Assembly (NCBI RefSeq): GCF_013927005.1 | Contig: NZ_CP055930.1 | Coordinates: 2,170,001 to 2,234,000 of the forward strand | Source: Enterobacter sp. RHBSTW-00175 | Lineage (GTDB): Bacteria > Pseudomonadota > Gammaproteobacteria > Enterobacterales > Enterobacteriaceae | Length of the DNA: 64,000 nt | Direction of reading: 5' to 3' | Part shown: positions 1 to 11,621 of the stretch, piece after piece | Numbering within the stretch: position 1 is the first letter of the stretch | How the letters are laid out: every line of letters starts with the position of its first letter | Notes under the pieces: model-generated | Seen by the model: only the letters and a program-made list of their open reading frames with translations | What the model was told of the DNA's origin: nothing | Databases searched by the model: none | Program-made: the position numbers and the translations under genes

Positions 1-1
1 G

Positions 2-229
2 ATCACCGCCCAGGATAACCTGCTGCTGGTGAAAGGTTCACATGCGGCGGAGCAGAAAGAACGTACCTACCTTTACCAGGGCATCGCCGAGCGCAACTTT
101 GAACGCAAGTTCCAGTTAGCCGAGAACATTCATGTTAAAGGCGCGAACCTGGTCAACGGCCTGCTGTTTGTCGAACTGGAACGCATCATTCCAGAAGAGA
201 AAAAACCGCGCCGTATCGAAATTAACTAA
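2..229 (+). CDS. ibpA: Small heat-shock protein IbpA (3' part only)
   Basis: C-terminal part of the inclusion-body-associated small heat-shock protein IbpA, an ATP-independent holdase that binds unfolding proteins in the cytoplasm. The reading frame is open from base 2, so the gene begins outside the window. Visible are the end of the alpha-crystallin domain ([32 protein letters not shown]) and the C-terminal tail ending RRIEIN. The frame stops at TAA 227-229. ibpB follows 136 bases downstream on the same strand, the usual ibpAB order. Identification rests on close similarity to remembered E. coli IbpA. Confidence 0.95.
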   Translation: MTAQDNLLLVKGSHAAEQKERTYLYQGIAERNFERKFQLAENIHVKGANLVNGLLFVELERIIPEEKKPRRIEIN

Positions 230-299
230 TTTAGCGGGTCGCGTTCGCGGCCCAAACCGAATTGCTTGCCGTACCGGGAGCATATGCGAATCCATAAGG

Positions 300-365
300 A
301 TTTGCAGGAACAACTGCGCACAAAATTAAACTGTGCCGAACTCGCTTCTCAGAAGGAGATTTAGT
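300..365 (+). promoter_or_regulatory. ROSE-like RNA thermometer in the ibpB leader
   Basis: The ibpB leader holds TCGCT at 342-346 facing the Shine-Dalgarno AAGGAG at 353-358. TCGCT fits the U(U/C)GCU anti-Shine-Dalgarno motif of ROSE elements: U342-A357, C343-G356, C345-G355 and U346-A354 can pair, with G344 opposite nothing or in a G-G contact. A thermometer in the ibpB leader is known in E. coli. The motif is seen directly; temperature control is inferred. Confidence 0.65.
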
Positions 366-794
366 ATGCGTAATTACGATTTATCCCCCCTGCTGCGTCA
401 GTGGATTGGTTTTGACAAACTGGCTAACGCCCTGCAAAGCACCACCGAGCAACAGACATTTCCGCCGTACAACATCGAAAAGAGCGATGATAACCACTAT
501 CGCATCACGCTGGCGCTGGCTGGCTTCCGTCAGGAAGACCTGGATATCCAGCTTGAAGGCACTCGCCTTAGCGTAAAAGGGACGCCGGAAAAACAAGACA
601 CCGAAACCAAGTGGTTGCATCAGGGGCTGGTGACTCAGCCGTTCAGTCTGAGCTTTACCCTGGCCGATCATATGGAAGTTTCTGGCGCCACGTTCACTAA
701 CGGGTTGCTGCATATCGACCTGACCCGCAACGTGCCGGACGCCATTGCACCGCAGCGTATCGCCATTAGCGAGCGCCCGGCGTTAAATAGCTGA
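366..794 (+). CDS. ibpB: Small heat-shock protein IbpB
   Basis: Partner of IbpA; the two coat aggregating proteins and hand them to DnaK/ClpB for refolding. The 142-aa product begins [19 protein letters not shown] and ends ISERPALNS, as in E. coli IbpB. The alpha-crystallin domain spans roughly residues 35-125. The start at 366 was chosen over an in-frame upstream start at 333 because AGAAGGAG lies 8 bases before it and the N-terminus matches the family exactly. It is probably co-transcribed with ibpA from an upstream heat-shock promoter and controlled by the ROSE-like leader. The next 600 bases hold no gene. Confidence 0.95.
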   Translation: MRNYDLSPLLRQWIGFDKLANALQSTTEQQTFPPYNIEKSDDNHYRITLALAGFRQEDLDIQLEGTRLSVKGTPEKQDTETKWLHQGLVTQPFSLSFTLADHMEVSGATFTNGLLHIDLTRNVPDAIAPQRIAISERPALNS

Positions 795-810
795 TTTTGT
801 GCGGGCTGGT

Positions 811-1266
811 GCCCTCACTCCGACCCTCTCCTACTGGGTTGAGGGTTCCCCAGAAAAAATACGGGCACGTACGACCCCCTCTCCTTTTTGGGGAGAGGGG
901 GAACATACAGCTCAGGTGGTCATTCCGTTCACTTTATGGTCCTTGCTACTCTGTCACCACAATACCGGTGAACGTGCCAGGGTAGCTCACCGCCGCTACC
1001 CTGGCGACCCGGGCTCCCGGCAAGAAAATCGTCGCTTCGCGATGCCCTCAGCGTTTGCTCCAGGCTAATCGGGGACGGGCGGATGAAACGTCCCTGTAAA
1101 GCCGCCCTCGCCGCGCATCCATGCGCGGCGCCCCGGCCTTCCGTAAACACTTCGGCGATTTTCAGCCGGACCATGGAGCTGCGGTAAGTCTTTTATTTCA
1201 ATGGCGTAATATCATCGCTGAAGAAAGACAAAAATTACTGGGGAACCCTCTCCCACCGGGAGAGGG
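811..1266 (+). repeat. MITE-like intergenic element, copy A (inverted copy at 59093-59545)
   Basis: Non-coding element between ibpB and yidE. The reverse complement of 59093-59545 matches it along its length; between about 916 and 1120 I count only three differences. The ends form terminal inverted repeats: GGGTTCCCCAG at 843-853 and its complement CTGGGGAACCC at 1238-1248, each beside CCCTCTCC-type palindromes (875-901; 1246-1254 with 1258-1266). The core has a 9-bp hairpin, CCAGGGTAG to CTACCCTGG, near 986-1013. No conserved reading frame is evident. The short ORFs across it, including a long upstream extension of yidE, are judged fortuitous. It looks like a non-autonomous mobile element or a structured RNA. 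Confidence 0.75.
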
Positions 1267-1280
1267 CGCAAACACAAAAA

Positions 1281-1302
1281 ACGGTCACCTTTGGGTGACC
1301 GT
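1281..1302. terminator. Hairpin after repeat copy A
   Basis: ACGGTCACC (1281-1289) pairs with GGTGACCGT (1294-1302). The run of six A's just before it becomes a U-tract when read on the minus strand, so the stem is best as a minus-strand terminator. On the plus strand it is followed only by a broken T-run. It may insulate yidE from upstream transcription. Confidence 0.5.
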
Positions 1303-1405
1303 TCTACTTTTACCTTCGGCTTTTTTGTGCGCCATCGCCCATACAACCGCGTCCGGCTCTGAGAGAATCCTTCTTATAACTAAGGTTATGCACAGGAAGT
1401 GGATC

Positions 1406-3067
1406 ATGAGTGATATCGCGTTAACTGTTAGCGTGTTGGCCCTGGTCGCGGTGGTTGGCCTGTGGATTGGCAATATTAAAATCCGTGGCGTCGGGTTTGG
1501 TATTGGCGGGGTGTTGTTCGGCGGGATTTTTGTCGGACATTTTGCTGACCAGCTTGGGCTTGTGCTCAGCACTGAGATGCTGCACTTCATCCAGGAATTC
1601 GGTCTGATCCTCTTCGTGTATACCATTGGTATCCAGGTTGGGCCGGGGTTTTTCGCTTCTCTTCGTGTTTCTGGCTTACGGCTTAATCTGTTTGCGCTCG
1701 GCATTGTCGTGATGGGTGGGCTAGTCACCGCTCTTCTGCATAAACTCTTTGCTATTCCGCTCCCCGTGGTGCTGGGTATTTTCTCTGGCGCGGTCACCAA
1801 CACGCCTGCGCTGGGTGCCGGGCAGCAAATCCTGCGCGATCTGGGTATCTCGCCAGGCATTGTTGACCAGATGGGGATGAGCTATGCCATGGCTTACCCG
1901 TTCGGTATTTGCGGCATCCTGCTCTCGATGTGGCTGATGCGTGTGCTGTTTCGCATCAATGTTGAGAAAGAGGCGCAGGATCATGAATCCACGCTGACGA
2001 ATGGCCATGCGCTGATCAAAACCATCAATATCCGGGTTGATAACCCCAACCTCGACAAAATGGCCATTCAGGACGTGCCGATCCTGAACAGCGTCAACAT
2101 CATCTGCTCGCGGCTTAAACGTGACGACATGCTGATGGTGCCATCGCCCGGCACCATTATTCAGTTGGGGGATTTACTGCACCTGGTCGGGCAACCGGGG
2201 GATCTGCATAACGCGCGGCTGGTGATTGGTCAGGAGGTGGATACCTCGCTCTCCACACGCGGAACCGACATGCGCGTTGAGCGTGTTGTGGTCACCAACG
2301 AGCAGGTTCTTGGCAAGAAAATCCGCGATTTACAGGTAAAAGAGCGTTATGACGTGGTGATCTCGCGTCTTAACCGTGCGGGCATCGAACTGGTCGCTAG
2401 CCCGGATGCCAGCCTGCAATTTGGCGACATCCTCAATCTGGTTGGCCGGCCCTCGTCGATAGATGCCGTGGCGGATATGGTCGGCAACGCGCAGCAAAAA
2501 TTACAGCAGGTGCAGATGCTGCCGGTATTTATCGGTATCGGTCTGGGCGTGCTGCTCGGCTCCATTCCGCTGTATGTACCGGGCTTCCCGGTGGCGCTCA
2601 AGCTGGGGCTGGCGGGCGGCCCGCTGATTATGGCGCTGATCCTCGGGCGTATCGGCTGCATCGGTAAGCTGTACTGGTTTATGCCGCCGAGCGCTAACCT
2701 GGCGCTACGCGAGCTGGGGATTGTGCTGTTTCTGGCGGTTGTCGGCCTGAAATCCGGCGGCGATTTTGTTGATACTCTGGTCAGAGGCGAAGGGATGAGC
2801 TGGGTAGGCTACGGGATATTTATTACCGCAATCCCGCTGCTGACGATGGGCATTCTGGCGCGGATGTTCGCCAAAATGAACTACCTGACACTCTGCGGGA
2901 TGCTCGCGGGCTCCATGACTGACCCGCCAGCACTCGCCTTTGCCAATAACCTGCACGCCACCAGCGGTGCGGCGGCACTCTCTTATGCCACGGTTTATCC
3001 GCTGGTGATGTTCCTTCGTATTATTACGCCACAGCTACTGGCGGTGATTTTCTGGGGGATGAGTTAG
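1406..3067 (+). CDS. yidE: YidE putative transporter (AAE family, RCK domains)
   Basis: Inner-membrane protein of the aspartate:alanine exchanger family; substrate unknown. The 553-aa product has an N-terminal membrane block (about 5-180), two cytoplasmic TrkA-C/RCK-type domains (about 190-375, each with a [20 protein letters not shown] motif) and a second membrane block (about 380-553) with conserved [13 protein letters not shown]. The start at 1406 gives the family N-terminus MSDIALTVS; the frame stays open back to 1121 inside the repeat element, which I do not regard as coding. It converges on yidP and the two 3' ends overlap by 33 bases. Confidence 0.95.
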   Translation: MSDIALTVSVLALVAVVGLWIGNIKIRGVGFGIGGVLFGGIFVGHFADQLGLVLSTEMLHFIQEFGLILFVYTIGIQVGPGFFASLRVSGLRLNLFALGIVVMGGLVTALLHKLFAIPLPVVLGIFSGAVTNTPALGAGQQILRDLGISPGIVDQMGMSYAMAYPFGICGILLSMWLMRVLFRINVEKEAQDHESTLTNGHALIKTINIRVDNPNLDKMAIQDVPILNSVNIICSRLKRDDMLMVPSPGTIIQLGDLLHLVGQPGDLHNARLVIGQEVDTSLSTRGTDMRVERVVVTNEQVLGKKIRDLQVKERYDVVISRLNRAGIELVASPDASLQFGDILNLVGRPSSIDAVADMVGNAQQKLQQVQMLPVFIGIGLGVLLGSIPLYVPGFPVALKLGLAGGPLIMALILGRIGCIGKLYWFMPPSANLALRELGIVLFLAVVGLKSGGDFVDTLVRGEGMSWVGYGIFITAIPLLTMGILARMFAKMNYLTLCGMLAGSMTDPPALAFANNLHATSGAAALSYATVYPLVMFLRIITPQLLAVIFWGMS

Positions 3068-3781
3068 TAACTCTTCCGGGTGGATGCGCCGTAAATGGTA
3101 GTCCACCTGGTAATCACTGGTATTACGGAACATCACGGAATAATTGAGGAACTCGCCGCTGTCGCTGTAAGAGAGAGAAGTGATTCGCAACAGCGGCGTT
3201 TGTTCCGGCAGGTTCAGGTACTGCGCCAGCTGTTTGTCTGCCAGAACGGGCGTCAGGCTTTCGTAGTTCCCGCTGATGGTTATCCCACACTCCTTTTCGA
3301 TGTAATCAAACTTCGACCCTTCAAGATGCGCCAGCGACAGGTTGCGAAACAGCTTCACTGGCATAAAGCTGTCCTCCAGCATCAGCGGCTTGCCTTCTAC
3401 ATAACGCACCCGGCGCGAAAAGTAGATCCGCTCATCAATCTGAATGCGTAACTGGCTGGCAATGGCAGGCGGCGCGGGCATCACCTCAAACTGTAACACC
3501 TTGCTTTGCACCTCTTTTCCCTGCTGGCGTAGCACTTCCACCAGCCCGGTCAGGTTCGTGGTTTCATGGTGGACGTCTTTACGTGCCACAAAGGTGCCGC
3601 TGCCGTGACGACGTTCAACCAGCCCCCAGCTCACCAGTAAATCGAGCGCCTTACGGATGGTCATTCGCGCCACGCCAAACTCCTGCGCCAGCGCTTTCTC
3701 ACCCGGTAACGGGCTACCGACATTGTAATCCGATGAATTCAGCCGTAACCGCAGCCTGTCGGCAATGGATTTGTAGATCAC
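3035..3781 (-). CDS. yidP: GntR/HutC-family transcriptional regulator YidP
   Basis: 248-aa regulator with an N-terminal winged helix (about 1-70; [20 protein letters not shown] recognition region) and a C-terminal UTRA effector-binding domain (about 90-235, ending [14 protein letters not shown]). Closely similar to E. coli YidP. It is divergent from the alpha-glucoside PTS genes at 4005, so it most likely controls them in response to a phosphorylated sugar. Its 3' end runs 33 bases into the convergent yidE gene. Confidence 0.9.
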   Translation of the reverse strand: MIYKSIADRLRLRLNSSDYNVGSPLPGEKALAQEFGVARMTIRKALDLLVSWGLVERRHGSGTFVARKDVHHETTNLTGLVEVLRQQGKEVQSKVLQFEVMPAPPAIASQLRIQIDERIYFSRRVRYVEGKPLMLEDSFMPVKLFRNLSLAHLEGSKFDYIEKECGITISGNYESLTPVLADKQLAQYLNLPEQTPLLRITSLSYSDSGEFLNYSVMFRNTSDYQVDYHLRRIHPEELLTHPPENHRQ

Positions 3782-4004
3782 CTGTAGACCTCTCTGTGCA
3801 TATCAGGGGGGAGAGCTGAGTGTGAAGATGTCCATATTTACAACCAAAAGTAGACCTGATTGGCCAAATTAAAACCATGAATGCGATCACGGAACGCAGC
3901 GGTACGTCATGTTTGCTCACCAGTAAATTCTTATGCTCATTTCAGGCCAGCAAAAAACCATAAAGGCCTCTACCCCTTACAGGTTGTTACATGAGGATTT
4001 AAAA
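3782..4004. promoter_or_regulatory. Divergent yidP / glvC control region
   Basis: This 223-bp region separates the divergent genes. The octamer GTAGACCT occurs at 3784-3791, just before the yidP start, and again at 3850-3857, a spacing suited to two operator half-sites for a GntR-type regulator. A TGTGA at about 3821 may be half of a CRP site. Only the repeats are seen; binding is inferred. Confidence 0.35.
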
Positions 4005-6946
<2,942 letters not shown>

Positions 6947-6955
6947 TCTTCCTGA

Positions 6956-6980
6956 CCGGCATCGTCCGATGCCGGTTTTC
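6956..6980 (+). terminator. Terminator of glvCA
   Basis: CCGGCATCG (6956-6964) pairs with CGATGCCGG (6967-6975) around a 2-base TC, followed by TTTTC. It lies 10 bases after the glvA stop. Confidence 0.85.
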
Positions 6981-7038
6981 TTGTCCTTGTCGATTTACGC
7001 TATGCTGAAGCCTGCCTGGAGCACGACAAGGAACCTTC

Positions 7039-7386
7039 ATGAAAATTTCTCGCCTCGGCGAAGCCCCGGACTACCGCTTCTCGCTGGCCAATGAACGTAC
7101 ATTTTTAGCGTGGATACGCACTGCACTGGGCTTTCTCGCTGCAGGTGTTGGCCTTGACCAGCTGGCCCCGGATTTCGCGACCCCGCTGATCCGCGAAGTA
7201 CTGGCCCTGCTGCTGTGTCTGTTTGCGGGCGTACTGGCGATTTACGGCTACCTGCGCTGGTTACGTAACGAAAAGGCGATGCGTCTGAAGCAGGATCTAC
7301 CCTACACGCGCGGGTTACTGATTATCAGCGCGATACTGTTGACGGTGGCAGGTGTGGTGATGGTGCTGGTGTTCTATGGCGGATAG
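7039..7386 (+). CDS. yidH: YidH, DUF202 inner-membrane protein
   Basis: 115-aa membrane protein of unknown function, DUF202 family. Three predicted membrane segments lie at about 27-45, 52-70 and 90-112, after a conserved N-terminal stretch (RFSLANERTFLAWIRTALGF). Nearly identical to E. coli YidH. The 3' end overlaps yidG by 11 bases, so the two are one operon and the proteins may work as a pair. Confidence 0.92.
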   Translation: MKISRLGEAPDYRFSLANERTFLAWIRTALGFLAAGVGLDQLAPDFATPLIREVLALLLCLFAGVLAIYGYLRWLRNEKAMRLKQDLPYTRGLLIISAILLTVAGVVMVLVFYGG

Positions 7387-7723
7387 CCGCAAAGCGCGCC
7401 GCGAAGCCGATCCCGGCTTACAGCCGGAACGAACCTCACTGGCCTGGCTTCGTACGCTACTGGGATACGGTGCGCTGATCGCGCTGGCGATTAAACACAA
7501 CTGGCATCGCACAGGCGTGCCGTTCTGGGTTTCTCTTGTTGTGCTGGCGCTGGTGGCGATCATTTTGTGGCGTTATACCCGCAGCCGTAACCTGATGGAT
7601 GTCGCCCAGGACGACGTTGTCCAGCCAAAAGCGGTGCGGGATAAGTTTCTGATCGCGCTGGCCGTGCTGTCACTGGCGCTACTGTTTGCCGTCACCCATA
7701 TTCAGCAGATCCTGAATATGTAA
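7376..7723 (+). CDS. yidG: YidG, DUF202 inner-membrane protein
   Basis: Second DUF202 protein, 115 aa. It shares the ERTSLAWLRTLLGYGAL signature with YidH, followed by three hydrophobic segments (about 26-42, 49-64, 88-110). Its function is unknown. The gene starts inside the 3' end of yidH. It converges on dsdA, with a palindrome between them. Confidence 0.9.
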   Translation: MADSRKARREADPGLQPERTSLAWLRTLLGYGALIALAIKHNWHRTGVPFWVSLVVLALVAIILWRYTRSRNLMDVAQDDVVQPKAVRDKFLIALAVLSLALLFAVTHIQQILNM

Positions 7724-7732
7724 AAAAAATCG

Positions 7733-7756
7733 ATCCCTCTCCCACAGGAGAGGGAT
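7733..7756 (-). terminator. CCCTCTCC-type palindrome acting as dsdA terminator
   Basis: ATCCCTCTCC (7733-7742) pairs perfectly with GGAGAGGGAT (7747-7756). On the minus strand the stem is followed by a run of eight T's (7722-7729 region), a classic intrinsic terminator for dsdXA. It belongs to the same palindrome family that ends the repeat elements and hosts the IS481 insertion. Confidence 0.75.
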
Positions 7757-7768
7757 ACACAAAAAACC

Positions 7769-9049
7769 TTAACGGCCCTTCGCCAGATATTTCGCCATCT
7801 CGTCTTCCGGCACCATACCGCCGCCGGTCGCCCACACCAGGTGAGTGGCATCGGCTTTAACGCGCACCGGCCCGGCCATACCCGCCAGCGCCGATGGCTC
7901 CAGGCGAATACCCTCTTCCTGCGCCAGCCAGCCGAGCATGTCATACATGCTCTGATCGCTTAAGGTGTAGAAGCCATCGAGCAAACGCTCCATCGCACGC
8001 CCCACGAAACCAGATGCACGACCTACCGCCAGCCCATCGGCTGCCGTCACGTTGTCGATCCCCAGATCCTGCACCGCAATCTCGTCGTGCAGGCCGGTAT
8101 AAACGCCCAGCAGCATACAAGGGGAGTGAGTTGGCTCGGCAAAGAAGCAGTGAACGTTGTCGCCGAAGGCCAGCTTCAGACCAAACGCCACGCCGCCAGG
8201 GCCACCGCCCACACCACACGGCAGGTAGACGTACAGCGGATGTTGCGCATCCACCACGCGGCCCTGTGCGGCAAACTGTGCCTTCAGGCGCTCGCCTGCA
8301 ACGGCGTAGCCCAGGAACAGGGTGCGGGAGTTTTCATCGTCGATAAAGAAACAGTTGGGGTCGCTTTCTGCGGCTTTGCGCCCCTGTTCAACCGCCACGC
8401 CGTAGTCCTGCTCGTATTCGACCACAATCACGCCGTGGCTGCGCAGTTTGGCTTTCTTCCATTCGCGGGCATCGGCAGACATATGCACCGTGACCTTAAA
8501 GCCGATCCGCGCACTCATGATCCCGATGGACATCCCCAGGTTGCCGGTCGACCCTACCGCAATGCTGTACTGGCTGAAAAAGTCCTTAAAGCGTGGCTCC
8601 AGCAGGATGCTGTAATCGTCGTCGACGCTGAGCAGGCCCGCTGCCAGCGCCAGCTTTTCCGCGTGAGTGAGCACCTCATAGATACCGCCGCGCGCTTTTA
8701 TGGAACCCGAAATCGGCAGGTGGCTGTCTTTTTTCAGCAGCAGCGTGCCGGGGATCGTCGTGCCGAACTCTTTCTCCAGCCGCTTATGCATTGCCGGAAT
8801 GGCCACCAGTTCAGATTCAATAATCCCGTTGGTGGCTGCCGTTTCCGGAAACGCTTTCGCCAGATACGGTGCGAAGCGGTTCAGCCGCGCATGGGCGTCG
8901 TCCACGTCGGCTTTGGTCAGCCCGACATACGGCAACCCTTCTTCAAGCGAGGTGGTTCGCGGGTTAAACCAGGTGGTTTCTTTCAGGGCAATCAGATCCT
9001 CAACCAGAGGGAACTGTGCGGTTAGCGTGGTGATAGTTGCGTTTTCCAT
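7769..9049 (-). CDS. dsdA: D-serine ammonia-lyase (dehydratase) DsdA
   Basis: PLP enzyme converting D-serine to pyruvate and ammonia, so that D-serine is detoxified and used as carbon and nitrogen. The 426-aa product has the PLP-lysine motif SGSIKARGG (Lys118), the glycine loop [13 protein letters not shown] and the C-terminal [10 protein letters not shown]. Compared with remembered E. coli DsdA (442 aa) it lacks about 16 residues just before THLVWATGG, where [15 protein letters not shown] replaces a longer segment; the reading frame is kept. It lies 17 bases after dsdX in the dsdXA operon and is controlled by DsdC. Confidence 0.93.
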   Translation of the reverse strand: MENATITTLTAQFPLVEDLIALKETTWFNPRTTSLEEGLPYVGLTKADVDDAHARLNRFAPYLAKAFPETAATNGIIESELVAIPAMHKRLEKEFGTTIPGTLLLKKDSHLPISGSIKARGGIYEVLTHAEKLALAAGLLSVDDDYSILLEPRFKDFFSQYSIAVGSTGNLGMSIGIMSARIGFKVTVHMSADAREWKKAKLRSHGVIVVEYEQDYGVAVEQGRKAAESDPNCFFIDDENSRTLFLGYAVAGERLKAQFAAQGRVVDAQHPLYVYLPCGVGGGPGGVAFGLKLAFGDNVHCFFAEPTHSPCMLLGVYTGLHDEIAVQDLGIDNVTAADGLAVGRASGFVGRAMERLLDGFYTLSDQSMYDMLGWLAQEEGIRLEPSALAGMAGPVRVKADATHLVWATGGGMVPEDEMAKYLAKGR

Positions 9050-9066
9050 AATAAATCTCTTCGCGC

Positions 9067-10404
9067 TCAGATAATGAAAGAAAGCAGGAATGTGCCGCCA
9101 AGTGCAAGCACCGAGGCGATAAAGGTCGCCGTCGTATAGTATTTGAACGTCTCATTCAGGGTCGCGCCGCAGTATTGCTTCACAAGCCAGAAGAGGGAAT
9201 CAGTCACGATCGTGCAGCCAATGGCACCAGAACCGATGGCAATGGTAATGATTTCCGGGCTGACGTTCGGGTACAGCGGCAGCATCGGGGCCACGATGGC
9301 GGTGGCACCCATCATCGCAACGGTGGCTGAGCCTACCGCTGCGTGTAGAACTAACGCCACCAGCCAGGCGAGCAGGATCGGATGCATATGCAGGTTCGAC
9401 AGGATCTGCGCCAGCGTATCGGCCAGTCCGCTGGTTTTGAGGATAGCGTTAAACGCCCCGCCCGCACCGATAATCAACAGAATGTTAGCAATAGAGCCAA
9501 AGCCGTGTTCGGTATGGGTGAGCATGGTGCTCATCCCCATATGCTGACGCAGTCCAAGCAGGTAGTAGGCAACAAACACGGCGATAAACATCGCGGTGAT
9601 CGGGTTGCCGATAAATTCCAGTACCGTGTACAGGGTGCCCGTTTTCGCCATGTTCAGCTCGGCGATGGTTTTCACCAGCATCAGGCCGATGGGCAGCAGC
9701 ACCGTGAACAGCGTTGCCCCAAGTGACGGCAGCGTGTGTTCTTCCCGGACTTTCAGGTCAGAAAATTCTGCCGGAACCGGTTTGAACGGCAGACGATTGC
9801 CGAGCAGTTTCAGGAACAGTGGGCCGCCCACCAGTGAGGCCGTCAGGCCAACCAGTAAGCCGTAGACAATAACTGTCCCCACATCGGCGCCCAGTTTGTT
9901 GGTGACGAACAGCGCTGCCGGGTGCGGAGGCACTACACAGTGCACGGCCATCAGCGCAGTACAGAGCGGAATAGCCAGCTTCAGTAGTGAGGTCTGGGTT
10001 TTTTTGGCAATCGAGAAGGCAAGCGGGATCAGCAATACCACGCCCACTTCCACAAACAGCGTGATGCCGCAAATCATCCCCACCAGCACCATAATCACAT
10101 CGGCGGATAGCCAGCGGCAGCGTTGAAGCGTGATGCCGATACGCTCCGCCGCGCCGGACACTTCCATCATCTTGCCGAGGATCGTCCCCAGACCAATCAC
10201 CGCGGCGAGGAAGCCCAGCGTGCCGCCAATACCGCTCTCAATGGCGTTCACCATATCCAGCGGGCCCATCCCCATCATGGTGCCGACGAAAAAGCTCGCC
10301 AGCAGCAGTGCAAGGAACGGATGAAACTTCAGTTTTACGATGGTTAATACAATTAACACGATGCTGATGAGCAGCGTCGCCACAACCCAGACCTGAGATC
10401 CCAT
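9067..10404 (-). CDS. dsdX: D-serine transporter DsdX (GntP family)
   Basis: Inner-membrane proton symporter for D-serine. The 445-aa product has about 12-14 hydrophobic segments and GntP-family motifs such as [16 protein letters not shown] near residue 32 and [11 protein letters not shown] near residue 158. It is the first gene of dsdXA, divergent from the activator gene dsdC with a 198-bp control region between. Length and sequence match E. coli DsdX. Confidence 0.94.
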   Translation of the reverse strand: MGSQVWVVATLLISIVLIVLTIVKLKFHPFLALLLASFFVGTMMGMGPLDMVNAIESGIGGTLGFLAAVIGLGTILGKMMEVSGAAERIGITLQRCRWLSADVIMVLVGMICGITLFVEVGVVLLIPLAFSIAKKTQTSLLKLAIPLCTALMAVHCVVPPHPAALFVTNKLGADVGTVIVYGLLVGLTASLVGGPLFLKLLGNRLPFKPVPAEFSDLKVREEHTLPSLGATLFTVLLPIGLMLVKTIAELNMAKTGTLYTVLEFIGNPITAMFIAVFVAYYLLGLRQHMGMSTMLTHTEHGFGSIANILLIIGAGGAFNAILKTSGLADTLAQILSNLHMHPILLAWLVALVLHAAVGSATVAMMGATAIVAPMLPLYPNVSPEIITIAIGSGAIGCTIVTDSLFWLVKQYCGATLNETFKYYTTATFIASVLALGGTFLLSFII

Positions 10405-10602
10405 ATCTCACCTCACCCTTAAGTAATCTGCGGGTATTGGACGAAAAAACGGCATGGGCTGACAAACGATATAAATTGCCGTTCAGGTGAGCCAGATAGA
10501 ATCAAGTGAGTGACTAAACTCTAAAAAACACACTTATTTCGTGTTTGGTTCACATAAATTCATCTCTGAAAGGTATTCTGGGCAGGTAAAAAGAGAGTGA
10601 GA
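10405..10602. promoter_or_regulatory. dsdC-dsdX divergent control region
   Basis: An inverted repeat AAACAC (10526-10531), 9 bases, GTGTTT (10541-10546) sits midway between the divergent genes and fits a LysR-type operator for DsdC. AT-rich promoter-like sequence surrounds it. The assignment to DsdC is inferred from position. Confidence 0.5.
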
Positions 10603-11535
10603 ATGGCGATGAATGATGCAAATGAGGCCAGAAACCGCCTGTTAAATGGCTGGCAGTTGTCAAAAATGTACACCTTTGAAGTGGCGGCGCGTCACGAATC
10701 CTTTGCGCTGGCGGCGGAAGAGCTATCGTTAAGCCCCAGCGCGGTCAGTCACCGCATCAACCTGCTGGAAGAGGAGCTGGGCATTCAGCTGTTTGTGCGC
10801 TCACACCGGAAAGTGGAGCTGACCCAGGAAGGAAAGCGTGTGTACTGGACGTTAAAATCGTCGCTGGACACCCTGAATCAGGAGATCCTGGATATCAAAA
10901 ACCAGGCGCTGTCCGGCACGCTGACGGTTTACTCCCGTCCATCGATTGCCCAGTGCTGGCTGGTACCAATGCTGGGGGACTTCACCCGCCGGTATCCGTC
11001 GATTTCGCTGACCATTTTGACCGGCAATGATTATGTAAATATGCAGCGAACGGGGGTCGATCTGGCGCTCTATTTCGACGATACGCCGCCAAATCATCTG
11101 TCTCACCATTTTCTGATGGATGAGGCTATCCTGCCGGTGTGTTCCCCGGAATATGCACAACAACATGCGCTGCTTCAGAACCCGGATAACCTGCGCCACT
11201 GCACCTTGCTGCATGACCGCCAGGCCTGGAGCAACGACTCCGGCACCGACGAGTGGTTTAGCTGGGCGCAGCATTTTGCAGTAAATATGCCGCCATCATC
11301 GGGTATTGGTTTCGATCGTTCTGATTTAGCGATTATTGCTGCAATGAACCACGTGGGGGTGGCGATGGGGCGTAAACGTCTGGTGCAAAAGCGCCTTGAG
11401 ACTGGGGAACTGATAGCGCCCTTTGGCGAGAAAACGCTGAAATGCCATCAACACTATTACATCTCCACCCCGTCCGGGCGACAGTGGCCAAAAATCGATG
11501 CCTTTATCAATTGGTTGAAGGCGATGGCGCAGTGA
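10603..11535 (+). CDS. dsdC: D-serine-responsive LysR-type activator DsdC
   Basis: Activator of dsdXA that binds D-serine. The 310-aa protein has an N-terminal helix-turn-helix (about 20-75; SFALAAEELSLSPSAVSHRI) and a LysR substrate-binding domain. It closely matches E. coli DsdC (NGWQLSKMYTFEVAARHESF). The ATG at 10603 has AAGAGAG 5 bases upstream; an in-frame GTG at 10597 is a weaker alternative. It is transcribed divergently from its target operon. Confidence 0.93.
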   Translation: MAMNDANEARNRLLNGWQLSKMYTFEVAARHESFALAAEELSLSPSAVSHRINLLEEELGIQLFVRSHRKVELTQEGKRVYWTLKSSLDTLNQEILDIKNQALSGTLTVYSRPSIAQCWLVPMLGDFTRRYPSISLTILTGNDYVNMQRTGVDLALYFDDTPPNHLSHHFLMDEAILPVCSPEYAQQHALLQNPDNLRHCTLLHDRQAWSNDSGTDEWFSWAQHFAVNMPPSSGIGFDRSDLAIIAAMNHVGVAMGRKRLVQKRLETGELIAPFGEKTLKCHQHYYISTPSGRQWPKIDAFINWLKAMAQ

Positions 11536-11621
11536 AGATTTATTACGCTTTGGCTCTACACGAAATGTGAAAAAGCGTGCTAAATACAGGTTATTGCTTT
11601 TGATTTCTCGCAAGGTACATT

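Noticed and set aside
1121..1405. Upstream extension of yidE, 95 codons through the repeat element
   Set aside because: The family N-terminus begins at 1406 and the extension lies in a non-coding repeat that is present elsewhere without yidE.
8087..9025. 312-codon plus-strand frame opposite dsdA
   Set aside because: Antisense shadow of a well-conserved enzyme.
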